Positions 44,108 through 53,612 of a stretch of DNA of 64,000 nt are shown one piece after another. Origin of the DNA: Brevibacillus brevis NBRC 100599 (lineage in GTDB: Bacteria > Bacillota > Bacilli > Brevibacillales > Brevibacillaceae); contig NC_012491.1 of assembly GCF_000010165.1 (NCBI RefSeq), positions 4,907,001-4,971,000 on the forward strand. Reading direction: 5' to 3'. How positions within the stretch are numbered: position 1 is the stretch's first letter; every line of letters begins with the position of its first letter. Under the pieces are notes generated by a model, which saw only the letters and a program-made list of their open reading frames with translations, had not been told where the DNA came from and made no database searches. The translations under genes and the position numbers were made by a program.

Positions 44108-46117
44108 CTATTTCAATCCGATATGCTTGTCATACACTTCGTACACGGAACGTGAAATGATCGCGGCCGATCTTCCCCCATAACCACCCTCAGGAACGAT
44201 TACGGCTACTGCCAGGACCGGATCGTCGACAGGCCCATACGAAATGCTGACACCATTCGTAATGCGGGCGTGCATTTTCCACTTTGTCTTTTTCTGTCCT
44301 GTTTTCTCATCTGTCACCGTCACTGGTACATAAATGTCTTGTTCAGATGTACCTGTTTTTGCTGCTACCTGAAACGGCATTCCCGCATACGCGCGGACTG
44401 CTGTTCCCCCCGGTTTCGTCACCATCACCATGCCTTGCTCTAAAACATCCCAATACTTATCTGGGTGAGGAAAGGTGCTCATGGTTTTTGACGTGTACGT
44501 TTTCACCAGGTTTCCTTTTGCGTCTGTGATCTTATCTACCATCTGCGGCTGCAAACGTACACCTTTATTCGCAAGTGTAGCCGCATACTGTGCCAATTGC
44601 ATCGTCGTCGCCCGAACTTGCTGTCCGAAGGAAGCCTGCACCATCGATGCTAGTGGACCGTAGTTTTCATTCATCACTAAATAGTCTTCTTTCCCCTTGT
44701 TTTCATTCGGCAAATCTACACCAGTCTGAACGCCTAATCCGAACGCATGATAGTACGATTGCAGGACGGACGCTGACTCTTTTCCTTTTCGACGGGACAG
44801 CTCCTCCCCGATTCTCGCCATATATGTATTCGATGACTTTTGCAGGGAAATCGCTGGGCTAATCATGCCATGCGCTTTGGAACTGTCGTTCTTAATCCGA
44901 TCCGTACCACGTCCATAGTGATACACACCTCCATCATTCCAACGATCGGAGGGAGTAATAATGCCTTCCTGCAAACCGAGCAATACCGTAATCGGCTTGA
45001 TGACAGACCCAGATGGCACAATTGAACCCGGGTGCTTGTAGCCCTCCTGGATGGCCGCCTCGCCCTTTAATGGCGCTGTATTGTATGGGGCTTCCCGAAT
45101 GGTTCCATTCGTTACCGCCAGCTTAATCTGGTCATACATTTTTTGATCCGGTCCCTCAATCCATACGTTTGGATCGTATTCAGGATAGCTGACCATCGCG
45201 ACGACCTTGCCTGTCTTAACCTCGACTGCCACGACATATGCTCCCTTTGCCCCCCTCGCCTCAGGGATGGTTGCACGCAGCTTCGGAAGAAACTCTCGGA
45301 TCGAATCCCGGATACCTAGCTGTACCCGCTGATCAATGGTGAGATACACATGATTGCCCGGGACGGATGGAACTTCCTCCACTTGCTTCACAACCGTCTG
45401 ATTTGCTGCGACCTCATACATCCGGTAACCGTTGCTCCCGCGAAGCTCGTTTTCGTAAGACAGCTCAATCCCATCGAGCCCGACTAGCTGGTTCGGCAAA
45501 TACCGCGTACTCTCATCCTTGTAGGAGGCGAGCTTCACATTTTCAGCAATATGAAAGGGCCGGACATATCCAACCGCCTGTACAGAGATTTGCTTCGGAT
45601 CGTATTTTCGGATCGGTTTTGTCACTACCTCAATCCCCGGCAGATCGCCACGATGCTCACCCAGTACCGCGATTTCTTTAGCCGTCAAATCCACCTTCAG
45701 CTCTTTCTCCAAATAGCGCGGCAATTGTCGTGCCGCTTCCACGTACTTGCCATTCTGGTAGGCATAGCCGACATCCATCTTTTTTAACAGTGTGGCCTTT
45801 TCGAGACTCAGTATTTTCTCCAGCTTTTCCACCAGGTCAAAGTACGCTTTCTTCTCCATGATCTCTTGTTCACGAAAGACGGCGAGATGAGAAGGCCGAC
45901 TTTCGGCAATGACATATCCGTTGCGGTCATAAATGTTTCCTCGCATAGCGGGAATGTAATCTTTTTTGTACGATCTGTCTGCCAGCTCATTTGCATAAAT
46001 GCTCCCTTGCTGGATTTGAATTTGCGCCAATCTCAAAATGATACCCACAAACATCAGAAATACGACGATATATACGATTTGCAGTCGTTTCACACGATCG
46101 TTTTTTGCTTCTTTCAT
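44108..46117 (-). CDS. Class B penicillin-binding protein (PBP2-type transpeptidase)
   Basis: A 669-residue membrane-anchored transpeptidase. One N-terminal helix (about 13-33) precedes a dimerisation domain starting at RGNIYDRNG. The transpeptidase domain has SGSVIK (active-site Ser), SSN and AKTGTSE, so all three catalytic motifs are intact. It cross-links peptidoglycan. It follows the MecA-like PBP gene by 11 bases with GGGAG before the ATG, so both are one operon. Having two class B PBPs side by side behind an FHA regulator is unusual for housekeeping division or elongation genes. Confidence 0.93.
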   Translation of the reverse strand: MKEAKNDRVKRLQIVYIVVFLMFVGIILRLAQIQIQQGSIYANELADRSYKKDYIPAMRGNIYDRNGYVIAESRPSHLAVFREQEIMEKKAYFDLVEKLEKILSLEKATLLKKMDVGYAYQNGKYVEAARQLPRYLEKELKVDLTAKEIAVLGEHRGDLPGIEVVTKPIRKYDPKQISVQAVGYVRPFHIAENVKLASYKDESTRYLPNQLVGLDGIELSYENELRGSNGYRMYEVAANQTVVKQVEEVPSVPGNHVYLTIDQRVQLGIRDSIREFLPKLRATIPEARGAKGAYVVAVEVKTGKVVAMVSYPEYDPNVWIEGPDQKMYDQIKLAVTNGTIREAPYNTAPLKGEAAIQEGYKHPGSIVPSGSVIKPITVLLGLQEGIITPSDRWNDGGVYHYGRGTDRIKNDSSKAHGMISPAISLQKSSNTYMARIGEELSRRKGKESASVLQSYYHAFGLGVQTGVDLPNENKGKEDYLVMNENYGPLASMVQASFGQQVRATTMQLAQYAATLANKGVRLQPQMVDKITDAKGNLVKTYTSKTMSTFPHPDKYWDVLEQGMVMVTKPGGTAVRAYAGMPFQVAAKTGTSEQDIYVPVTVTDEKTGQKKTKWKMHARITNGVSISYGPVDDPVLAVAVIVPEGGYGGRSAAIISRSVYEVYDKHIGLK

Positions 46118-46128
46118 ACTTGCTCTCC

Positions 46129-48180
46129 CTAATTTTTCAGTGCCTTCGTGAAGATCCGTTTGATACGTGCATCGAGTACATGACTGCCACCCCGACCACG
46201 GACATCCTCTATCATCATGGTAACCAGCAAACGCGGATCATCTACATTAAAAACGGCGTACCATCCGTTTTCCAACCCAAGCTCGCCTTTTTTCTGTTTC
46301 AGCTCAGCAGTTCCAGTCTTACCCGCCATGCGAATACCAGGCACGCGTGCTCCTCGACCGGTACCACGCGGGTCTTCCATAACCTGTATCAAATACTGCT
46401 TCACCGTGCTCGCCACATCGGCAGGTATGACATTCGTCTTCCAATACCCATCTTTTTTGTCTCCCTGCAACAGAGATGGATTCACGATATTCCCGTCATT
46501 TGAAAAAGCGCTGTACACCAACGCGAGGTGAAGCGGCGTCATCGTTACCTCGCCCTGACCGTAACCGGAGTCTGCCAATTGAATCTCGTTTGTGAAACCT
46601 TTGTTATACAGCTTCGACTTTTCTAGTGGATATGGAATCGGAAGTGCTTCATGGAATCCTAACAACTCGCTCTTTTTCACGAATGGCTCCTCCCCAATGG
46701 AGAGCGCCGCTTTCGCAAAATAAATATTGTCGGAGTACACCAATGCTTTTTCCAAATTGACAGGTCCCCCGTAATCGCTGACCCGCGTTACCTCGTATCC
46801 ACCCCAGGACACATCCTTTTGCCAATGCAGTCCGCGGACGTGGATACTATCCGCAGGGGTAATGGCGCCTGTCCCAAGGCCAATCGCTGCCGTAATCGGC
46901 TTGAAGGTGGAGCCCGGCGCAAACCCGCGCGCGAATCGATTGAGAAGCGGCTTTTGCGGGTTTTCATTCAGTTGCTTCCATTCTGTAGCCGACATCCCAA
47001 GCACAAACGCATTCGGATCAAAGGACGGAGAATTGACGAGAGCCAGTATTTGCCCTGTCTTTGGTGAGATGGCCGCAGCCGTGCCTGCTTCGTTTTTCAG
47101 CTCCTGGTAAATGGTCTGCTGTACTTCTGCATCTATAGTTAATGCCAGTGGCTGTCCATGCTTGGCCAAGCGTTCCACCACGGTCTTTTTTTCTGTTCCC
47201 TCTGCATCCGTAATGACGATACGCCCACCTGCACTCCCTCTTAGCTTCTCCTCAAAAATCTGTTCCAGTCCTGATTTTCCAATCATATCGGACGTTTTAT
47301 AGCCCTGATCCTTTCGCTTCTCGTACTCTTCCTGATTGATCGCTCCTACATAGCCAACCAGATGGGCCGTCGCGTCCTGATAGGGATAGTAGCGGACTTT
47401 CTTTTTGTGCAATTGGAGCCCTTCTGTTTTTTCTAATTGTTTGATGCGTGCATCGTCCTGCGGCAGCGTAGCGATCCGGATAAACTTGGCCGACTTGCTT
47501 GTCGTAGCCTGGACCTTCGAGGTGAGGTCATCCAACGGAATTTGCAAGAGCTTGCTGACCGCCATTTTCCCGGTTTGTGACGTCTGGCTCCATTGTCCCG
47601 GATTTATCCCGATATCTATCACGACACGCTCTGTTGCCAACGGACGCCCTGCCCGATCCGTGATTTCACCTCGTCTGGGATACATCGTATTGGCTCTTAC
47701 TTTGTCCCCTTCTTTCATTTCGGGAAAAATAAAAGTAGGATTCCAATGAATGTACCAGTCCTCCAAGTCGTTCTGCGTTTCCTTGACAAGCTTTGCTTTC
47801 CCTGTAAAAGAAATCGGTTCGACAAAGGTTTCCATCGTCAGCCGATAATGAAAGTTGATCTGTCCATCCTCACCTGGCATGACGTCGCCATTGTACATCG
47901 GCTCGACCACAATCGCTTTGGCCTCGACTCCTCCGTAAATGTTTTGGTAACGCGAAACGAATTCTTCTTTGCTGATAGTCTTTTTTGTATGTAAAGAAAG
48001 CTGCTCGTACATGTCAGAGAACTTCTGTTCTTTCCATTTTGTCGTATACGCTGTGAATGCGGCCTTTGCCCTCTCACCATCCGACTGCGTGGTGTCCTTC
48101 CAAAAGTCCCAGAAAAGATAGAAAAACCCCGAAAGAACAACGACAAAAACCGTCCAAAATACTATCCATGTCTTTTTCAC
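46129..48180 (-). CDS. MecA/PBP3-type class B penicillin-binding protein with NTF2-like domain
   Basis: A 683-residue transpeptidase. An N-terminal anchor (6-25) is followed by an NTF2-like MecA_N domain (about 33-150), the dimerisation domain beginning PRRGEITDRAGRPLA, and the transpeptidase domain with PGSTFK, YSDN and AGKTGTAE. This is the architecture of B. subtilis PbpC and staphylococcal PBP2a, enzymes with low beta-lactam affinity. Low affinity here is a family-based expectation, not something the sequence shows. It is the first gene of the PBP operon. Confidence 0.93.
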   Translation of the reverse strand: MKKTWIVFWTVFVVVLSGFFYLFWDFWKDTTQSDGERAKAAFTAYTTKWKEQKFSDMYEQLSLHTKKTISKEEFVSRYQNIYGGVEAKAIVVEPMYNGDVMPGEDGQINFHYRLTMETFVEPISFTGKAKLVKETQNDLEDWYIHWNPTFIFPEMKEGDKVRANTMYPRRGEITDRAGRPLATERVVIDIGINPGQWSQTSQTGKMAVSKLLQIPLDDLTSKVQATTSKSAKFIRIATLPQDDARIKQLEKTEGLQLHKKKVRYYPYQDATAHLVGYVGAINQEEYEKRKDQGYKTSDMIGKSGLEQIFEEKLRGSAGGRIVITDAEGTEKKTVVERLAKHGQPLALTIDAEVQQTIYQELKNEAGTAAAISPKTGQILALVNSPSFDPNAFVLGMSATEWKQLNENPQKPLLNRFARGFAPGSTFKPITAAIGLGTGAITPADSIHVRGLHWQKDVSWGGYEVTRVSDYGGPVNLEKALVYSDNIYFAKAALSIGEEPFVKKSELLGFHEALPIPYPLEKSKLYNKGFTNEIQLADSGYGQGEVTMTPLHLALVYSAFSNDGNIVNPSLLQGDKKDGYWKTNVIPADVASTVKQYLIQVMEDPRGTGRGARVPGIRMAGKTGTAELKQKKGELGLENGWYAVFNVDDPRLLVTMMIEDVRGRGGSHVLDARIKRIFTKALKN

Positions 48181-48317
48181 TAGGCATTCACCTTCCCTAC
48201 CACACGATATTACAGTCAGATACCATAATATATGGAAAAAAGATGATGGCAGGATGAGACTATTCTCATAGTACGATGATAAGTGTCAGATAGTTACATC
48301 AAATGCAATGCAAAAAA

Positions 48318-48339
48318 ACACAGGAAATGCATCCTGTGT
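48318..48339 (-). terminator. Terminator of the FHA regulator gene
   Basis: ACACAGGA and TCCTGTGT pair around a 6-nt loop, followed on the minus strand by seven T. It lies 15 bases after the FHA-gene stop, so the PBP operon must have its own promoter between 48181 and 48315. Confidence 0.8.
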
Positions 48340-48354
48340 CTGCCGTACTGCCTA

Positions 48355-49047
48355 CTATTCTTCCCACATGTAACCAAAGCGCGGGATCGTGGTGACATTC
48401 TCGCTATATCTACCCAACCGCTTACGCAAGCGATAAACGAGCGCGTTGATCTCGGCTCGTCCAACATCGGGAACGCTACTCACCGTATTCAGCAACCGCT
48501 CTGGCCAGACGAGTACCATGATTTCCTCATAGCTGACCGCCTGATTCGCACGTTGGTACAAAAGCATGAGCAAATCCATATCTTTTCCGGTCAAATGGAT
48601 TCTTGCGCCATCGAGACGGATTTCCCTGCGCTCCAGATTGATGACCAAGCCGGAAGTGGAGGTGGTTTCTTTTGGATTCATCAAAGGGAATGAGAACTCC
48701 CGCGTCACATCCATCTCGCTACCCTCTGCGAAAAATATCATTTCGACCACGCCTTTGGCCAGCGTAATATGATCACCATGATAAAGAAAATGGGGTGCTT
48801 GCTGTATCGGCATTCCGTTTACTTCTGTTCCATGCTTGCTTTGCAAATCAGAGATCGAATATTGATTATTGATTTTCCTTATCACTGCATGCCTTCTGGA
48901 TATATACGGACTGGAAAAAGCAATGTCTGGTTGTAATTGATTGCCCCGTCTCCCAATCGTACACTCTTCCTTATGTAGAAACTGACGCTTTTGAAGCTGT
49001 TCGGGGTCTCCCTTTTTAATCAATACATATATGCCGTCGTCCAACAT
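48355..49047 (-). CDS. FHA domain-winged helix transcriptional regulator
   Basis: A 230-residue fusion. Residues about 25-100 form a forkhead-associated domain with the phosphothreonine-binding core (TIGRRG, SPYISRRHAVI, SKHGTEVNG). Residues about 130-228 form an OmpR/SARP-like winged helix (LTGKDMDLLMLLYQ, end TIPRFGYMWEE). The order FHA then wHTH is the reverse of mycobacterial EmbR. Such a protein could be recruited by a phosphorylated partner, such as a PASTA-type Ser/Thr kinase that senses peptidoglycan. It is directly upstream of two PBP genes on the same strand, its likely targets. Confidence 0.88.
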   Translation of the reverse strand: MLDDGIYVLIKKGDPEQLQKRQFLHKEECTIGRRGNQLQPDIAFSSPYISRRHAVIRKINNQYSISDLQSKHGTEVNGMPIQQAPHFLYHGDHITLAKGVVEMIFFAEGSEMDVTREFSFPLMNPKETTSTSGLVINLERREIRLDGARIHLTGKDMDLLMLLYQRANQAVSYEEIMVLVWPERLLNTVSSVPDVGRAEINALVYRLRKRLGRYSENVTTIPRFGYMWEE

Positions 49048-49247
49048 TCATCACCTCGAAAAGAGTTGGAGCTATCATCAGTATTTATTACAGTACAAAT
49101 TACGCATAAGTCAACACTTTTCTGAACATATATTAATAGCAAAAAAGCCGCCAATTGTCCAGCCCAACGAAAATGACCGGTCGATTGACAGCTCTATATC
49201 ATCGCTATCCACAAATGAATAGCGCTCGATTTTCTATGTTGATCGTC

Positions 49248-49577
49248 TTAGGAGCAGCGCTTGAGAGCAGCAAATTTTTTCGGTTCAATCGCCAGTAGAT
49301 GACAATCGCCATTCGGGATAAACAGCTTGTAGGACACTCCCTTTGGTACAACGATAAACTCTCCGGCTTCCACCCATATGTTACGCTCGTGGTACATCAG
49401 CAGCAGTCTGCCTTTGACGACAAATAGCAGTTCATCTTTTTGCTCATTTTGTTGCCAAGGATACTCACCTTGCAGCTTCTCTAGCTTAATAGACGTATCA
49501 TTCATCTCTCCGACAACCAGAGAGCTCCAGGAATCTTGCAAGCGTGATAAATGTTGTGCGACGTTCACCTTTTCCAT
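49248..49577 (-). CDS. Cupin-domain protein
   Basis: A 109-residue single-domain cupin. The beta-barrel motifs are seen as DELLFVVKGRLLLMYHE and WVEAGEFIVVPKGVSYKL. The usual HxH metal ligands of motif 1 are absent (KDELLFV), so it may bind no metal or a ligand only. Start ATG at 49577 behind GGGGAGAGG; the longer frame has no ribosome site. Role unknown. Confidence 0.82.
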   Translation of the reverse strand: MEKVNVAQHLSRLQDSWSSLVVGEMNDTSIKLEKLQGEYPWQQNEQKDELLFVVKGRLLLMYHERNIWVEAGEFIVVPKGVSYKLFIPNGDCHLLAIEPKKFAALKRCS

Positions 49578-49760
49578 GATGATCCTCTCCCCTTTGCACT
49601 CTACGATAATATAATTTGCAGGAGAGAGACATAGTAACGAAATGATAAATCGTCTCATAAGGAGATGATAAGATACTGAAATTTCTGATATAGTAAACAA
49701 AAATAGGCAGTTACCCTGAAGGCCTGCCCGTTAACTAGACTGTTCATCTTTATCGTCTCA

Positions 49761-50036
49761 CTATTCTGTCGTGCCAAACCGTTTGGCGTTTCTTGCGCGA
49801 GCTCGCTCGATTTCGACTTCTCGATTGCGTGGGTCTGCATTCGTCACGAGCGAATCCAGGAGATTTTTCGCAACAACGGAGACCTCTTGGACCGCACGAT
49901 GAAAAGCCTCTTCATTGGCCTTCGAAGGCGTGTTGAAGCCCGAGAGCTTTCGCACGAATTGCAGGGCTGCTGCTTGAATCTCATCTTCTGTCGCAGGTGG
50001 GTCGAAGTTGAATAAGGTTTTGATGTTTCGGCACAT
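49761..50036 (-). CDS. DUF2277 family protein
   Basis: A 91-residue protein beginning MCRNIKTLFNFDPPAT, the hallmark of DUF2277. It continues with the conserved AALQFVRKLSGFNTPS and an arginine-rich end RARARNAKRFG. The family is widespread and uncharacterised. Start ATG at 50036. No operon partner. Confidence 0.92.
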   Translation of the reverse strand: MCRNIKTLFNFDPPATEDEIQAAALQFVRKLSGFNTPSKANEEAFHRAVQEVSVVAKNLLDSLVTNADPRNREVEIERARARNAKRFGTTE

Positions 50037-50163
50037 CGCTTACACCTTCTGTTCCCTTTTTTGTATCATTCTACTATACGTAAGCAATGAATCGCTAGGT
50101 TGTGCTGATTGTGCTTCAAAAATGATCAGGGAATAAATTTGTACACATAAGGAGATAAAACTA

Positions 50164-50616
50164 ATGGCAAATAACAAATTACTAAGAATGGACAATGTTG
50201 GCATCGTTGTAGAATCCCTTGATGACGCAATCTCTTTCTTTGAGGAGATTGGCTTGAAGCTCGAAGGGCGGGCTACTGTCGAAGGTGAATGGGCTGGTCG
50301 CGTAACCGGGCTGGGTTCACAGTGTGTAGAGATTGCTATGATGGTTACCCCAGATGGCCACAGCCGACTTGAACTTTCGCGATTTCTCACCCCACCTACT
50401 ATATCCGATCACCGAACTGCTCCTGTAAATGCCCTCGGTTATCTGCGGGTCATGTTCACCGTTGCGGACATTGACGAAATGGTATCCAGGCTCACTAAGC
50501 ATGGCGCTCAGCTCGTCGGAGAAGTGGTTCAGTACCAGGACTCGTATCGGCTCTGCTACATTCGTGGAATTGAAGGACTTCTAATCGGTTTGGCGGAACA
50601 ACTCGGTAATAAATAA
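50164..50616 (+). CDS. VOC-family (glyoxalase/bleomycin-resistance fold) protein
   Basis: A 150-residue protein with paired beta-alpha-beta motifs (MDNVGIVVESLDDAISFFEE; VNALGYLRVMFTVADIDEMV; ending GIEGLLIGLAEQL). The usual metal-ligand positions are only partly kept. Start ATG at 50164 behind AAGGAG. The function of this subgroup is unknown; isomerase, dioxygenase or antibiotic binding are the family options. Confidence 0.88.
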   Translation: MANNKLLRMDNVGIVVESLDDAISFFEEIGLKLEGRATVEGEWAGRVTGLGSQCVEIAMMVTPDGHSRLELSRFLTPPTISDHRTAPVNALGYLRVMFTVADIDEMVSRLTKHGAQLVGEVVQYQDSYRLCYIRGIEGLLIGLAEQLGNK

Positions 50617-50765
50617 GTGACGTTTGTAAAGAAGACTTAACTGAAATATACATTACTAAATACCGCGTTCGCGCTCCGGGATGCATGAACTTTTTAACGG
50701 GAATCAATGCAAAATCAAATGAAAGGGATTCAACTAACAGGGGCAATTGTTTAATAAATATCTAA

Positions 50766-50836
50766 AGCGCGGCTGCCGGTATAGATCGGTAGCCGATCTG
50801 CGCTAACGGGCAGATTAGTAGGATGGAAGGCGTTAG
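50766..50836. repeat. Compound inverted repeats in a 342-base gap
   Basis: Between the VOC gene and the BtrH-like remnant (50617-50958) no intact gene is visible. One hairpin pairs AGCGC-GGCTGCCG with CGGTAGCC-gatct-GCGCT (50766-50804). It is followed by CTAACG and CGTTAG in inverted order at 50803-50808 and 50831-50836. The pattern looks like the ends or debris of a mobile element, but no transposase fragment was found. Confidence 0.35.
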
Positions 50837-50958
50837 CGATATAAATCACCTCTTTTTTTTAGATTTCAACAACAAATCAAATATGAGCTGTCAGAAAAAG
50901 AGGTTCGCCGAAGTCTATAATTATGAAAACGATTATTTTTAGAAAGAGGGAAAAATAC

Positions 50959-51122
50959 ATGTTATCTTACATCGGAAATGGTGCGTACTTCTACGCAAAC
51001 TCTCATCCATGCCCTTGGAAACGATTGGGAAATCCAAGCGTGTTGCTGTAATGGAAATTCCTGATGAGATGTTTTCGTATGGATTGGAAAGTAAGCTGTT
51101 CGGGGAAGTGGTTAAAAATTGA
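50959..51122 (+). pseudogene. Remnant combining a BtrH-like N-terminus with an unrelated C-terminal fragment
   Basis: An ATG at 50959 behind AAAGAGGG starts MLSYIGNGAYFYANS, matching the N-terminus of BtrH-type (butirosin biosynthesis H-like) proteins. A frameshift near 51002 then stops the frame at 51049-51051. The next frame continues SSMPLETIGK, still BtrH-like, then KRVAVMEIPDEMFSYGLESK and LFGEVVKN, and ends at a TGA overlapping the TTG start of the next gene. A full BtrH-like protein would be several hundred residues, so most of the gene has been deleted and its start joined to the end of another gene. Confidence 0.6.
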
Positions 51123-51556
51123 ACGTAAGATTTGCCGTGGTTGAGGATATGAAACAACTTGAGTCATTTTTTTCAAAACATATTACTCGCGAGAATAAGG
51201 CAGTGTACAATGAGGAGTTTTTTTGCCCATTAGGACTTCGAGCGGCCGTAAAAAGACGATCTGTTGTTGTTATGAATAGAGAAGACATCATTATCGCAGC
51301 AGCAAGAATCTACCTAAAGAAAAACGGCACAATCTCTCTTTATCAGTTTGCCGTAGAGGAACAGTATCGTCATAAGAATCTCATGAAATATCTACTATCA
51401 CAAATTGGTTACCCGATATTCTCCGCATGCCCGTCAAATCTTGCGTTCAATAATTATTATATGGACTCGAAATGGTCGTTTGTTGAGACGAAAGAGGGAA
51501 TGAATATTTGGAAGCTTGAACCAGACTTACTTTCTGAGTCAACCTTTCCAAATTGA
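51119..51556 (+). CDS. GNAT-family N-acetyltransferase
   Basis: A 145-residue GNAT protein starting at a TTG that overlaps the stop of the preceding remnant (TTGA). The acetyl-CoA region is VEEQYRHKNLMKYLLSQIG, a weaker version of the R/Q-x-x-G-x-G/A loop. The C-terminal NNYYMDSKWSFVETKEG is typical. There is no independent ribosome site, so translation probably depended on the now broken upstream gene. AT-rich like the surrounding stretch. Confidence 0.7.
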   Translation: MNVRFAVVEDMKQLESFFSKHITRENKAVYNEEFFCPLGLRAAVKRRSVVVMNREDIIIAAARIYLKKNGTISLYQFAVEEQYRHKNLMKYLLSQIGYPIFSACPSNLAFNNYYMDSKWSFVETKEGMNIWKLEPDLLSESTFPN

Positions 51557-51622
51557 TCGTTGAAGTAACGGGGCCAATAGTACGGTGAACCGTATTACAA
51601 GTAACTGTAAAGTTGTGTAACT

Positions 51623-51658
51623 AAGGAGGTCAACCAGTAACAACTGGCTAACCTCCTA
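51623..51658. terminator. Convergent hairpin between GNAT and aldo/keto reductase genes
   Basis: AAGGAGGT and ACCTCCT, plus CCAGT and ACTGG inside, form an interrupted stem around AAC. No long T-run follows on either strand. Confidence 0.55.
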
Positions 51659-51688
51659 ATACGAAAAGCAGTAGTTCGCCACAGAGAC

Positions 51689-52621
51689 CTATTGAAAAAT
51701 ACGATCAATTTCGTTGATTTCTTCTTCTGTCAGGTGGACGTCTACTGTTTTTAAATTATCCAGCATTTGCTCTGCTCTTTGTGCTCCGGGAATGACAACA
51801 TCCATTGAATCATGTGTGAAATACCAAGCAAGGACGATATGGGCAACTTCGGCATTCTTTTTATTTGCCATTTTACGGAGCTGCTCTACCTTTTCTAGAT
51901 TTTTTTTGAATTTTTCGCCCTGGAAGTGCGGCATATCTTTGCGTAGATCATTGAATGTCATATCCTTATTATATTTACCGGCAAGCAAGCCTGATGCTAG
52001 TGGAAAGTATGGAATAAACGAGATGCTATTCTCTGTCGTATATGGAAAGAACTCTTGTTCCGCTTCACGCTGCAGCAAATTGTAGTTTCCCTGTATTACA
52101 TCGACATAACCATCCTTATTTGCTTCTTTCAATTGTTCCAGTGAGAAGTTAGAAACGCCAATTGCTCTAATTTTACCTTCGTCCTTTAGCTGTTTTAAGA
52201 CTCCAACCGCCTCATCTTTTGGTGTATCCTGATCTGGAGCATGAATATAAAATAAATCTATGTAATCTGTTTGTAGCCTTTTCAAACTATCTTCAACGGC
52301 TTGTTTTAAATAAGCAGGTGAATTATCCATGGTAACATCATTGCCGACAAGTGTAAGGCCACCTTTTGTTGCAAGGATGAGTTCATGACGCTTTCCTGCT
52401 TCTTTTATCACTCCACCTATTAGCTCCTCTGAACGCCCTGTCCCATAAAAAAACGCTGTATCTAAAAAATTCACTCCATGGTTGATCGCAGCCCGCACCA
52501 AATCTTTTCCTACTTCTTCATTTAAATTAGGATAAATATTGTGGCCACCTACAGCGCTTGTTCCAAGTCCGATTGGATTGACAACTAAATCTGTTTTACC
52601 AATTCGTGTTTGTTTCGTCAT
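51689..52621 (-). CDS. Aldo/keto reductase
   Basis: A protein of about 310 residues with the NADPH-dependent AKR barrel. The catalytic tetrad is visible: Asp and Tyr in FLDTAFFYG, Lys in ATKGG and His in FYIHAPD. The conserved IGVSNF and the end ERAEQ-type segment [14 protein letters not shown] are present. It groups with the IolS/YqkF-type bacterial oxidoreductases; the substrate is unknown. Start ATG at 52621; a TTG three codons upstream is possible. AT-rich DNA compared with the next genes. Confidence 0.9.
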   Translation of the reverse strand: MTKQTRIGKTDLVVNPIGLGTSAVGGHNIYPNLNEEVGKDLVRAAINHGVNFLDTAFFYGTGRSEELIGGVIKEAGKRHELILATKGGLTLVGNDVTMDNSPAYLKQAVEDSLKRLQTDYIDLFYIHAPDQDTPKDEAVGVLKQLKDEGKIRAIGVSNFSLEQLKEANKDGYVDVIQGNYNLLQREAEQEFFPYTTENSISFIPYFPLASGLLAGKYNKDMTFNDLRKDMPHFQGEKFKKNLEKVEQLRKMANKKNAEVAHIVLAWYFTHDSMDVVIPGAQRAEQMLDNLKTVDVHLTEEEINEIDRIFQ

Positions 52622-52763
52622 TCTCTTCAACTCCCTCCCATTTTTAAGCTTAGCGTACGTTTTCGCGCGAGGCTTTTACCGGTATCTACATCATAATTCA
52701 TTACGTTACGTAAGCTTCAAGTGCAAAATGTTTTTTTGCATATACGTATCTCTGCAACTACAA

Positions 52764-52792
52764 AAGCTGCCCCTCACAACAACGGGCAGCTT
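52764..52792 (-). terminator. Terminator of the PfkB-AEC-GNAT operon
   Basis: AAGCTGCCC pairs with GGGCAGCTT around an 11-nt loop, followed on the minus strand by TTG. It lies 15 bases after the GNAT stop. Confidence 0.7.
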
Positions 52793-52806
52793 CCTTTACC
52801 ACGATT

Positions 52807-53583
52807 CTATTTATACTCATAAAAACAAGGATAAGAATAGGCGAGAAATTCAAAGCCTTTTTTCTCCAAAATCGGTCGACTCATCGGACTCGCATCCACC
52901 ATCAACAGCGGATAACCGCGTTTCTGTGCTGCTTGTACCCGGACTGCTACGAGGGCCGTATAATAGCCTTTACTTCGGAAGTCGGGCAAAGTAGAGCCTC
53001 CCCAAAGACTGCCAAAGGACGTATTCTCATGCAAGTACATCCAAGCAGCACTCACTGCCTGATCGCCACTGTACGCAGCGTAAACGAGTAGCTGCTCAGG
53101 ATTTTCGGCCAAATCCCGTTTTAATCTCGCAGCAAGCTCCTCATTAGCACTGCCCCATATCTGCTCCTTCAAGTGCATGATATCATCAATGCCAGCCGCG
53201 TCGGTGATTTGCCGTATCTCTGGCGGAATGACAAGGCTTCGTAACTCCTCTGCCTGCGCCACCTCCAACACAAGCGTCGCTTCCTCCTCATCAACTGTAA
53301 AACCATGACCTTTCAGCCTCTCAAGCAAATTAGCCGGTTGGTCATAGTCAAAAAGCTTCCACTCAAAGGATTGCTGAAGACTCGAGAAATATTCGAGTTC
53401 CTGCTTGATAACTTCCTCTGCATTTTCTTCAGACAACCTGGAAAACAAGACGACTCCGGAATCATCCGGGGTGGGTGAGACGTGACGAACGAGGTGTTCT
53501 GTCTCCTCCCGGCGGAGGGGCGGATAGGTGATTTCCAGCCTCATCTCTTTGTCAAAAAGCCGCAATACTTCTGTCTTGTTCAT
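52807..53583 (-). CDS. GNAT-family N-acetyltransferase
   Basis: A 258-residue protein. The C-terminal GNAT domain has GSLWGGSTLPDFRSKGYYTA as the acetyl-CoA region and ends ILEKKGFEFLAYSYPCFYEY. The N-terminal part is an extra domain. The substrate is unknown. Start ATG at 53583 behind GGGAGGATG. It is the last gene of an operon with the AEC transporter (29-base gap) and the sugar kinase. Confidence 0.87.
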   Translation of the reverse strand: MNKTEVLRLFDKEMRLEITYPPLRREETEHLVRHVSPTPDDSGVVLFSRLSEENAEEVIKQELEYFSSLQQSFEWKLFDYDQPANLLERLKGHGFTVDEEEATLVLEVAQAEELRSLVIPPEIRQITDAAGIDDIMHLKEQIWGSANEELAARLKRDLAENPEQLLVYAAYSGDQAVSAAWMYLHENTSFGSLWGGSTLPDFRSKGYYTALVAVRVQAAQKRGYPLLMVDASPMSRPILEKKGFEFLAYSYPCFYEYK

Positions 53584-53612
53584 GTTTTCATCCTCCCTTG
53601 TCTACATCAGGA

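Noticed and set aside
50766..50836. An insertion sequence or CRISPR-like repeat
   Set aside because: The repeats are compound inverted repeats without regular units, and no transposase frame is nearby. They are listed only as inverted repeats.
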